Origin: Lysobacteraceae bacterium SCN 69-320
GTDB lineage: Bacteria; Pseudomonadota; Gammaproteobacteria; Xanthomonadales; Rhodanobacteraceae
Assembly: GCA_001725155.1 (NCBI GenBank)
Contig: MEFP01000012.1
Location: 62,001-126,000 of the forward strand
Length of the DNA stretch: 64,000 nucleotides
Direction: 5' to 3'
Both the position numbers and the translations under genes were made by a program. Under the pieces are notes generated by a model. It was not told the origin of the DNA, did not search any database, and worked only from the letters and a program-made list of their open reading frames with translations. Shown here in pieces: positions 1 to 7,776 of the stretch. Position 1 is the first letter of the stretch; each line of letters starts with the position of its first letter.

Positions 1-3000
1 CGTCGGCGAATGCGCGCAGACGCCGCATGCTTTCTTCGCAGCGGTCGATCGCTTGTTTCCGCAGCGTTTCATTCCCGTCGCGAAGACGGTCCGGCGCCGC
101 GCGCAGCGCCAGGCGGGCATGGGTGCGCCAGAGTATCGGCGGCAGGGACTTCTGCGCGGCTATGCGTTGCTCGATCAGCGCCAGCGCCGGTTCGTAGTCG
201 CCGACGTGCTCCAGCGCCTTGACCGCCGCCAGGCAGCAGCCCTCGTCGCCGAGCAGGTCTGCGTGGTTGCGCAGATCGCGCGCGATACGCGCGGCGATCT
301 GCCGGGTCCGCTGCGGACTCGCGCCCATGGCCGAGACGGCGAGCGCATCGAGGGAACAGGCCAGTTCGTTCGCCGAGATGAACCGTGCCGGGCCGTCAGG
401 CGCCTCGCCGCGCCGCGCCGCATAGCGCACGTCGCCGTAACACTGATAGGCGCCCCAGGTCGTCGTGCGTTCGCCGTGCAGACGGTAGGTCAGCGCGCGT
501 GCGGCGCGCACCGCGTCGATGTAGATCATGCCGCGGTCGACCAGCGCCGCGTAGAACTCGCGCGAGAAGCATTGCGCCGCATCGTCGTCGACGGCCCAGC
601 CGGCCGCGACGACGGCGCGGCAGCCGATGTCCATGAACACGTTGGCGAGATTGCTCGCCAGTCGCGGAGCGTCCAGGGCGATGCCGACCTCGCGGCCCAG
701 GTGGCAGCAGTTGATGAACACGAGCTCCGGCACGACGTCGACGCATTCGCGCACGTCTTCGGGCGTCAGCAGCAGCAGATGGCGTTCGCCGCCGTCGGCG
801 GGGTCTTCAGCGGAACCGCTCGGTTCCTTGACCGGCAGGCTGCCGATGACCATGCCGGTGCGAACCGGCGCATCCTTGTCCGCCAGCGGTGAGCGGTAGT
901 CGACCACGCCGTGGCCGGCGAAATGGATGATGCGGTAGGGCCTCTTGCCGAGTTCGTCGCGTATCTTCAGCGCGTCGAAATTCGGCAGATAGTTCACCTC
1001 GAAGCCGGCCTCCGTCAGCGCCTCGCTGACGGCTTCCGCCTCGTGTCGGGCACCGTCCAGGTACGGCAGGCCCGGTACGTCCCAGCGCCCGACGACCAGC
1101 GCGGTGTTCTGCGCCACGCGTTCGCGCGCCGTGTAGCCGCGCCGGCGCAGCTGACGCATCATGCCGGCCCGCACGGACAGCGGCAGGTCGCCGCCGGCGT
1201 CGGCGAGCTCCCAGGGCAGGCTCGCCGCGCTTTCGTTCAAGGTCAGCAGCAGGTCGTACTGTTCCAGCGCGAAGCGCTTGAGTTCCAGCGGCAGCAGCTG
1301 CTGGAACAGCACGCGGCCCAGCGTCGCGTCGGTGCTCTGCTGACGGTCGATCTTGCGGGCGTAGGTGCGCACTTCGTCGATGTCGATCGTGCGCTTGTAC
1401 AGCGGGACGGCGGCCTGGATGCCCGGCAGCGCGAAGCGCAAGCGGCCGCCGCTGAGCGCGCGGATGTCCAGGCGGCGCACCGACGAAATGCTGCGCGAGC
1501 CGTCGCGCAGCCGTCGCAGCGAATCATTGCGGCTCTCCATCGGCGGCGTCGGCGCGAGGAAGCGGTGCTGGAATTCACTGCCGTCGATCAGAACCGGCAG
1601 TTCGCTGGCCAGCTCCAGCGCCTTGTCCTCGTAGATCTCGATGATTTCCAGCTCGCGTATGCGCGGTCTGACCAGGGCCGGATTCTCCGGCGCGGGCTGC
1701 GCCGCGAGCACCTTCTGTGCGTCCAGCGCGCCGAGCAGGATCGCGCGCAGGCATTCGGTCACCGTCATGCCGCTGACCGACGAGCCGAGCAGGACGACGC
1801 TGAACGCGCTTTCGCGCTGCTCGGGCGTCAGATCGCTCAAGGTCGTGCCGAACCAGCCGAGCAGGCCGCGCCGCACCGTGCGGCGCAGCTCGCCGACCGA
1901 CAGTTCGCCGGGCGGCCCGAGGCCGATGATGACGGCATACGGCGAGCGGCGGTCGACGGTGATCTGCTGGCGCTTGAACACCTGGAACGTTTCCAGCGGT
2001 CCCGGATAGACGCCCAGGTCCAGCGCCGTGCGCAGCTGGCCGTCGTAGAGCTGGTCGAGTTCGGCCTCCGACGCGCGCATGGTGTCGCCCTGGTAATGGC
2101 CGACGACGATCGGATAGCGCGCGAAACGCAGACCGCCGTGAACCACGCGCAGCACGATGGGCTGGCTCGGCTCGGGCTCGTCCTCGCCGCGGCTGCGCAC
2201 GCCGAGGAACGCGCGGACGATGTCCGCGCGCGAGGGCCGGTACGGCAGCTGTTCGGTGGGCAGCAGCGACAGCGGAACGCTGCCGCGGGTGTCGCCGAGA
2301 TCCTGCCAGCGCCGCTTCAGCCGTGTCGTGCGGCCGGCGTCCAGCAGCTCGAAATAAGCCTCGAACGCCTTCTTGTGGCCCGGCAGATCGCCGTGCGCAG
2401 CGTCGACGTAATAGGTGTCGACGCCGTCGATCAGTCCCGATGCATACGAAACCGTGCCGTCGCCGGGGCCGCGCACGTACTGGCCATCGGCATCGAGGTC
2501 GACGATCGTGGCGTCCGCAGCGGACTCGGGCACGTAGCCGGCGACATAGATGCATTGCGCCTTCGGCAGCGCGGCGAGTGCCGCGCGCAGATCGTCGCGG
2601 CCTTTGACGCCGAGCGCCAGCGCATGGCCATCCAGCCGCGGGCGCTGCGCCACGGGTACCCTGTGCTGCTCGAACAGCCAGTTCCAGGTGGCCGGCTTGC
2701 CCCAGTCCGGCCCGCTCTGCGGCAGCAGTTCGAAGAAGCCCGGAAACGTGCCGCCCACGCTGAGCAGTTCGGTCTTGTTCTGCGGCGCGATGCAGTCGAG
2801 CTTGTCGATGAGGTCGTTCGTGCCGAGCAGGGTGCGTGCGACGGCGAGACTGCCGGCATTCGGCGTGCCGAGCATCAGCACGCGGTTGCGCGCCGAGCGC
2901 CTGAAGCGGGCGAGCAGGCCGGGATGGCGGGCGAACAGCAGGCGCACGACGAGCCCGCCCATGGAATGGGCGATGAAGCGCAGCGGCCGTGGACTGTCCT

Positions 3001-4795
3001 CGGGCCAGAGCTTGGTCAGTTGCTCGGCCAGCGTGTCGGCGGCCAGGCTCAGCGGCTTGCGCCAGTCGAAGCCCCAGGCCTCGACGAGATCGCCGCGGCG
3101 CTCGAGCGCGTCGAGCAGATGACCGTAGAAATTGACCGGCCAGAAATCCAGCGCCCGGTACGGATAGATCGCCGCACTGCCGGGCTCGGGATAGGGCTGG
3201 GTCTGTTCGGCCGGCGAGAGCTCCAGGCGCGAGAACTTGCCCAGCGCGAATTCGCCGAAGTCGACCCAGAGCCGGTCGTTCTGGCTGTAGGCGAGACCGG
3301 AACCCATGATGCCGGGCAGCACGATGTCCAGCGGCGCGTCGGGCTTGGGTCTGGAGGTGCGGTTGGGCGTCAGCACCGGCCGCGCGCCGGGACGGTCCAG
3401 GCGCTGCAGACGCTGGTATTCGGTGTCTTCGGCGATCAGGCCGATCTGGATGCGGCGCAGCGACTCGGGCACGCGGAAATAGTGGAAATGATCGACCTGC
3501 TCGGTCTTGTGGAAGAAGTAGCGCAGCCCGTCCTGGCGCGGCGCGCCGCCGAACATGCTCGCCGTCGGCACGACGATGTCGTGCGGTTCGCCGAAGAAGC
3601 CGTCGGTGATCAGGTTCTTGAGGCGGCCGGCGATGCCGTGCCCGACGCAGTCGCCGGCGATCACGGTCAGGCGCTGCTGCAGCAGCGGCGGGGCGTCGTT
3701 GAGCAGGGCGCTCAGCGCGCCGTCCGGGCGCATGGCCTCGATGCCCGGAAAATGCCGGCGCTCCAGCCGCTCCTTGACGACCGCGGCGATCAGATCGAAC
3801 ACCTGATCGGCGATCTGCTGCGGACCGGCGGGCAGGGCGAGCCGCGCGAGGTTGTACAGAATGCTGAGCCAGCGGTCGAGGCGGTTGCTGGCCAGCCAGG
3901 TGCCGCGCAGCGGACCGGCGACGCGGACGAAGCGGCTGACGCGGATGCGTTTGTCCCGCGTCGTGCGGTACAGCTCGCGCAGCACCGCGGCGTCTTCCGG
4001 ATGCGTGGTCTCGTAGCGGCGCAGCTCGCCGTCGCTGAAGCCGCCGTCGGACTGGGCCCGCGACAGCAGCTCGCCGACCAGGCAGCCGCGCGAATAGCCG
4101 AGCAGGTGCAGCTCCTGGCCCTCGCCGAGCGCCTGGACGAGGCGCAGCGCGTTGCGCGCCGGGCTTTCACCGAGCGTGGCATGGTCGAAGCCGTAGATCG
4201 CGCCCTGATAGTGCTTGCTCAGCAGATCCAGCGTGCTGCCGCCGTCGGCTTTCCAGAGACCGTCGAAAGAGCCGGCGGTGTTGGAAAAGAAACCGTGCAG
4301 CAGCAACAGCGCCGGGTGGCCGACCGTGCGGTCGAAGCCCGGCCGCGCATACGGTCCTTTCTCGTCGCACTGCCACAGGCCGGGTTCGCTGCGGCCGGCG
4401 ACATCGCGCGTGTCGATGCGCCTGGCGATTTCCGCGCCGATCAGGTCCTTCGCGGCGTTCTTCACCGGCGCGAGCCAGTCGCCGAGATCCACGTCGATGA
4501 CCTTCAGCGCGCGCACGAGGAAGTCGACGGCGCCGCGCTGCGCAGGCTGCGCCGAGCGCAGCGTCACCGAGCGTGCCGCGGCGAGGTCGATGCTGCCGTC
4601 GCGGCCGGCCGCCGCGTCGTGGACGAGCTGTTCGTCGAGATCCCGGCCGCCGGTGAACAGCGCGATGCCCTCGCCGAGGTCGAGTTCGACGAGGTCGTCG
4701 GCCTGCGGCGGCGCGGCCGCCGGGCCCGCCTGCGCGCGCGTGCTCGCGAGAGGGATCGTGCGGTTCGTCCGGCGGTTCTCGTGCGGCGCGGTCAT
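1..4795 (-). CDS. CHAT-domain protein with two lipase-like alpha/beta-hydrolase domains (C-terminus cut by window edge)
   Basis: An uninterrupted minus-strand frame runs from an ATG at 4795 to the left edge, giving at least 1,598 residues with no stop. Three enzymatic regions are visible. The first alpha/beta-hydrolase region has LLLLHGFF followed by the nucleophile elbow GYSRG (Ser235). The second is LCAT/lipase-like, with PGIMGSGL near residue 490 and AHSMGG (Ser611). The C-terminal CHAT (caspase-like, clan CD) domain, about 1090-1480, has LPWEL, HFAGHG (His1295) and INCCHLG (Cys1364 aligns with the usual NAC position), so the His-Cys dyad is present. A helical, possibly TPR-like tail follows. 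CHAT proteins are caspase-like cysteine peptidases; the lipase regions suggest ester or lipid substrates. There is no signal peptide, so it is probably cytoplasmic. It is divergent from trxC. Substrate and biological role are not known from the sequence. The true C-terminus lies outside the window. Confidence 0.88.
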   Translation of the reverse strand, partial: MTAPHENRRTNRTIPLASTRAQAGPAAAPPQADDLVELDLGEGIALFTGGRDLDEQLVHDAAAGRDGSIDLAAARSVTLRSAQPAQRGAVDFLVRALKVIDVDLGDWLAPVKNAAKDLIGAEIARRIDTRDVAGRSEPGLWQCDEKGPYARPGFDRTVGHPALLLLHGFFSNTAGSFDGLWKADGGSTLDLLSKHYQGAIYGFDHATLGESPARNALRLVQALGEGQELHLLGYSRGCLVGELLSRAQSDGGFSDGELRRYETTHPEDAAVLRELYRTTRDKRIRVSRFVRVAGPLRGTWLASNRLDRWLSILYNLARLALPAGPQQIADQVFDLIAAVVKERLERRHFPGIEAMRPDGALSALLNDAPPLLQQRLTVIAGDCVGHGIAGRLKNLITDGFFGEPHDIVVPTASMFGGAPRQDGLRYFFHKTEQVDHFHYFRVPESLRRIQIGLIAEDTEYQRLQRLDRPGARPVLTPNRTSRPKPDAPLDIVLPGIMGSGLAYSQNDRLWVDFGEFALGKFSRLELSPAEQTQPYPEPGSAAIYPYRALDFWPVNFYGHLLDALERRGDLVEAWGFDWRKPLSLAADTLAEQLTKLWPEDSPRPLRFIAHSMGGLVVRLLFARHPGLLARFRRSARNRVLMLGTPNAGSLAVARTLLGTNDLIDKLDCIAPQNKTELLSVGGTFPGFFELLPQSGPDWGKPATWNWLFEQHRVPVAQRPRLDGHALALGVKGRDDLRAALAALPKAQCIYVAGYVPESAADATIVDLDADGQYVRGPGDGTVSYASGLIDGVDTYYVDAAHGDLPGHKKAFEAYFELLDAGRTTRLKRRWQDLGDTRGSVPLSLLPTEQLPYRPSRADIVRAFLGVRSRGEDEPEPSQPIVLRVVHGGLRFARYPIVVGHYQGDTMRASEAELDQLYDGQLRTALDLGVYPGPLETFQVFKRQQITVDRRSPYAVIIGLGPPGELSVGELRRTVRRGLLGWFGTTLSDLTPEQRESAFSVVLLGSSVSGMTVTECLRAILLGALDAQKVLAAQPAPENPALVRPRIRELEIIEIYEDKALELASELPVLIDGSEFQHRFLAPTPPMESRNDSLRRLRDGSRSISSVRRLDIRALSGGRLRFALPGIQAAVPLYKRTIDIDEVRTYARKIDRQQSTDATLGRVLFQQLLPLELKRFALEQYDLLLTLNESAASLPWELADAGGDLPLSVRAGMMRQLRRRGYTARERVAQNTALVVGRWDVPGLPYLDGARHEAEAVSEALTEAGFEVNYLPNFDALKIRDELGKRPYRIIHFAGHGVVDYRSPLADKDAPVRTGMVIGSLPVKEPSGSAEDPADGGERHLLLLTPEDVRECVDVVPELVFINCCHLGREVGIALDAPRLASNLANVFMDIGCRAVVAAGWAVDDDAAQCFSREFYAALVDRGMIYIDAVRAARALTYRLHGERTTTWGAYQCYGDVRYAARRGEAPDGPARFISANELACSLDALAVSAMGASPQRTRQIAARIARDLRNHADLLGDEGCCLAAVKALEHVGDYEPALALIEQRIAAQKSLPPILWRTHARLALRAAPDRLRDGNETLRKQAIDRCEESMRRLRAFAD

Positions 4796-4983
4796 GACGA
4801 TCTCCTGCGGACTGGGCGGCAAGGCGCCGGCTGCCGCCGGCCTGCCGACAACCAGTGCAGCGCCCGCGGCGGTTCTCTCACCCGCACCCCGGCGGTTCGC
4901 CGCGCGGCGCCTTGCAGCGGCGCCGGCGCAGCCCCACCTGCACGACGTTGCCGCGCCGATGCCGTCGCGGACCGGAGAACCGT

Positions 4984-5421
4984 GTGAACGACCCGCTGCT
5001 GATCGCCTGTCCCCATTGCCATACGCTCAACCGCGTGCCGTCGGCGCGCCTGGCCGAGGCGCCGGTCTGCGGCCGCTGCAGCCAGCCGCTGTTCGCGGCC
5101 CGGCCGGTCGCGCTGGATGCGGCCAGCTTCGACGCGCATGCCACGCGCGCCGAACTGCCGCTGCTGGTGGATTTCTGGGCGCCCTGGTGCGGGCCTTGCC
5201 GCACGATGGCGCCGCAGTTCGAGGCCGCCGCGGCGGACCTGGAACCGCGTTTCCGTCTGGCCAAGGTCGACACCGAAGCCGTGCCGGCGCTCGGCGCGCG
5301 CTATGCGATCCGCAGCATCCCGACCCTGATCCTGCTGCGCCAGGGGCGTGAGATCGCGCGCCAGTCCGGCGCCATCGGCCGCACCGACATCGTGCGCTGG
5401 GCGCGCGCCCAGGCCGGCTGA
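4984..5421 (+). CDS. trxC: Thioredoxin 2 (TrxC)
   Basis: A 145-residue cytoplasmic thiol-disulfide reductase. The N-terminal zinc-binding module typical of TrxC is present as two CxxC pairs, C9-x2-C12 and C29-x2-C32, followed by the thioredoxin fold with the redox motif WCGPC (C69/C72) and the cis-proline loop SIPTL. The start is taken as GTG at 4984, because this places the first zinc cysteine about nine residues in, as in E. coli TrxC; longer in-frame starts would add an unrelated arginine-rich extension. In the family, TrxC is induced under oxidative stress and reduces protein disulfides using thioredoxin reductase, which is not encoded here. It is transcribed away from the CHAT-lipase gene across a 188-base divergent spacer. 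Confidence 0.93.
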   Translation: MNDPLLIACPHCHTLNRVPSARLAEAPVCGRCSQPLFAARPVALDAASFDAHATRAELPLLVDFWAPWCGPCRTMAPQFEAAAADLEPRFRLAKVDTEAVPALGARYAIRSIPTLILLRQGREIARQSGAIGRTDIVRWARAQAG

Positions 5422-5819
5422 GCACGGCCGCCGCGGGCGGCTGTCGTTACCGGGGCGGCTGCCGCCTCGGCTGAGCCCGAGCCGGAGTGCGCTGCGCGTT
5501 GTCGATCGGGCCGGCGGTGCGACGATTCCCGCAGCCGTGCCCGGAGGCTGTGCCGGAACGGCAGCGGGCGCCGCCGAACGCGGCGGCAGCGCGGAATCCG
5601 ACGCCGGCGGCGTCTCGTGCCCCGCGCCGCCGGCGCCGCCCGATGCGCGTGCCGGACCGGATGCGTGGGGCGTAGACTGCTGCGCGCCGGAGGAGTCGTG
5701 GAGGTTGTCGTGTCGGATGCCGCCGCGATGGGGAATGCGCCGTGCGGGACGACGACGCGCGAGGTCGTTTCGCCAGCCGGCGCGGCGTACCGGCATCGGC
5801 CGCCGGATAGGCTCGTGCC
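5422..5819. other. Intergenic stretch between trxC and the TerC gene
   Basis: About 400 bases without a credible gene. Just after trxC there is a short GC hairpin (GCCGCC 5427-5432, GGCGGC 5436-5441, 3-base loop) followed by tgtcgtt, at best a weak terminator. TerC-family genes are sometimes preceded by a manganese-responsive yybP-ykoY riboswitch. I looked for its conserved core upstream of the TerC start and did not recognise it. The short ORFs on both strands look like compositional shadows. Confidence 0.6.
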
Positions 5820-7013
5820 ATGACCGTCACGCCCCTGATGTGGATCCTCGCCGTCGCGCTCGTGCTGGCGCTCGTCTGCTTCGACTTCTTTTTCCACGTC
5901 CGCAAGGCGCATGCACCGACGCTGCGCGAGGCCGCAATCTGGTCGTCGCTCTACGTCGGCACTGCGCTGATGTTCGGCGTCGGGGTGCTGGCCTACGGCG
6001 GGCGCGAGCCCGGCACGGAATATTTCGCCGGATACGCGACCGAGAAGGCGCTGTCGGTCGACAACGTCTTCGTGTTCCTCGTCATCATGACCAGCTTCAA
6101 GGTGCCGCGCGAGGATCAGCAGAAGGCCCTGCTGTTCGGCATCGTGTTCTCGCTGATTGCGCGTACGGCGCTGATCCTCGTCGGGGCGGCGTTGATCAGC
6201 CGCTTCTCCTGGGTGTTCTACGCTTTCGGGCTGATCCTGCTCGTGGCGGCCGGCAACCTGCTCGCGCCGCACGCCGCCGGCGACGACCCGGGCGACAACC
6301 TGGTGGTGCGGATCGCGCGGAAGCTGTTCCGGACCACCGACCACTACGACGGCGACAGGCTTTTCACCCGGCACCAGGGCCGGCGGGCGATGACGCCGAT
6401 GCTGCTGGTGATTGCCGTGATTGCGGGCACGGACGTGCTGTTCGCGCTGGATTCGATTCCGGCCATCTTCGGACTGACCGAAAGCGCCTTCATCGTCTTC
6501 ACCGCGACCGCGTTCTCGTTGCTGGGCCTGCGCCAGCTCTACTTCCTCATCGACGGGCTGCTGGATCGCCTGCTGTACCTTCCGTACGGCCTGGCCGTGA
6601 TCCTGGGCCTGATCGGCGTGAAGCTCATACTGCATGCGCTGCACGGGAACGGCCTGCCTTTCATCAACGAGGGCAGGCCGGTAGACGTGATCGAGATCGG
6701 ATCGGGGCAGTCGCTGGCGCTGATCCTGGCCATTCTGATCGTGACGGTGGCGGTGTCGTTGTGCAGCCCGAAAGGTCGCACCAAAGCCATCGTCTCGGCC
6801 TTGCGCCGCGATGTTGCGGAGTATCTCGCCCTGCCCATGTCCGCCGCTGCGGCGCGGCGTGAGGAGCTGCATGCACGCATCGCCTCGCGCACCCGCCAGG
6901 TGGAAGCCTTGCCCGCGGCGCTGCGCGCGCTGATCCGCAACCCGGTCCAGCTGCGCGCCGACGTGGCCCGCGTGCAGGCATTGCACGGGCAACTTGCCGC
7001 TGTGCGGACCTAG
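5820..7013 (+). CDS. TerC-family integral membrane protein
   Basis: A polytopic inner-membrane protein of 397 residues. The two TerC signature helices with buried acidic residues are clear: EKALSVDNVFVFLV near residue 78 and GTDVLFALDSIPAIFGLT near residue 205. About eight or nine hydrophobic segments surround them, and the last 70 residues are cytoplasmic and arginine-rich. The family (TerC, Alx, MeeF/MeeY) has been linked to manganese export and to metallation of exported enzymes; tellurite resistance is the historical name. No tellurite genes (terA, B, D, E) are nearby, so a metal-export role is more likely than tellurite resistance. It appears monocistronic. Confidence 0.9.
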   Translation: MTVTPLMWILAVALVLALVCFDFFFHVRKAHAPTLREAAIWSSLYVGTALMFGVGVLAYGGREPGTEYFAGYATEKALSVDNVFVFLVIMTSFKVPREDQQKALLFGIVFSLIARTALILVGAALISRFSWVFYAFGLILLVAAGNLLAPHAAGDDPGDNLVVRIARKLFRTTDHYDGDRLFTRHQGRRAMTPMLLVIAVIAGTDVLFALDSIPAIFGLTESAFIVFTATAFSLLGLRQLYFLIDGLLDRLLYLPYGLAVILGLIGVKLILHALHGNGLPFINEGRPVDVIEIGSGQSLALILAILIVTVAVSLCSPKGRTKAIVSALRRDVAEYLALPMSAAAARREELHARIASRTRQVEALPAALRALIRNPVQLRADVARVQALHGQLAAVRT

Positions 7014-7283
7014 CGCGGATGCAGTCGGGCCTGCCGTCGGGGACCGAGGGGGCGAATTCGTCGCCGGCAGCTCGCGCCCGGGCAGCGACGGCCGGCGTCG
7101 ATTCCAGCGGCGTATAGTCAGCCTCTGCCGCTCTCTGCCCGCTCCGGCCGGCCGTCAGTGGTGGTGGTACGGCCGGCATTCCCGGCCCGCTCCTGTCGCG
7201 TCTGCCGGCAGGGGCGGGGAATGGCGGCCAGGAACAGCATCGGTCTTTGAAGCTTCCGCCAACGAGAGGCAAGGGAGGACATC

Positions 7284-7691
7284 ATGGACAACATGCTTGC
7301 GATCGCTGCTCGAGCGCTGATGGCGCAGATTTTCATCATTTCGGGCTGGAGCAAGGCCATGGGCTTTGCCGCGACGGAGGGCTATTTCTCCTCGCTGGGC
7401 ATTCCGATGGCAGCGGTCGTCGTGCCGCTGGTCATAGTGATCGAGCTGGGCGGCGGTCTTGCCCTGCTGTTCGGTTTCAGGACACGCGGGGTGGCAGCGA
7501 TGATCGCCGTCTTCTGCGTTGGATCTGCGCTCATTGCGCATACGAACTTTTCCGATCAGGGCCAGGTGATCAGCTTCATGAAGAACCTGGCGATGACGGG
7601 CGGACTGCTGATGTTCGTTAGGCACGGAGCGGGTGGGGCGAGCCTCGACGGGAAGCTCGAATCCCGACGCAGCGGTTCCGGGCCGGTCTGA
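7284..7691 (+). CDS. DoxX-family small membrane protein
   Basis: A 135-residue protein with four hydrophobic segments in the DoxX arrangement. The usual RxxLAxIFIxSGxxK pattern appears as RALMAQIFIISGWSK near the N-terminus, followed by a helix with an embedded Glu (VIELGGGLALLFGF). A good ribosome binding site (GGGAGGA, 6 bases upstream) supports the ATG. DoxX proteins are membrane partners of quinone- or thiosulfate-linked redox systems, but most family members have no assigned reaction. It converges on the molybdenum hydroxylase operon, with a hairpin between them. Confidence 0.85.
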   Translation: MDNMLAIAARALMAQIFIISGWSKAMGFAATEGYFSSLGIPMAAVVVPLVIVIELGGGLALLFGFRTRGVAAMIAVFCVGSALIAHTNFSDQGQVISFMKNLAMTGGLLMFVRHGAGGASLDGKLESRRSGSGPV

Positions 7692-7733
7692 CGGGAGTAC
7701 GACCCGGCCGGCGCCGTCGGCGGTTCGGATCGC

Positions 7734-7751
7734 CGGCCGTCAGGACGGCCG
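7734..7751. terminator. Hairpin between convergent doxX-like and molybdenum hydroxylase genes
   Basis: Perfect 7-base inverted repeat CGGCCGT / ACGGCCG with loop CAGG, placed between two convergent stop codons. There is no U-tract on either side, so it may stall or protect RNA ends rather than act as a classic intrinsic terminator. Confidence 0.4.
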
Positions 7752-7776
7752 CGTCCGGCGGGCGCGCAACGGCGGT

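Noticed and set aside
911-4987. Very long plus-strand open frame (over 1,300 codons) opposite the CHAT-lipase gene
   Set aside because: Its codon boundaries mirror those of the minus-strand gene, and its translation is low-complexity Arg/Ala/Gln/Val with no domain. The minus strand carries recognisable catalytic motifs, so the plus frame is a GC-composition shadow.
5422-5819. yybP-ykoY-type manganese riboswitch before the TerC gene
   Set aside because: Expected from the family, but I could not identify the conserved core bases.
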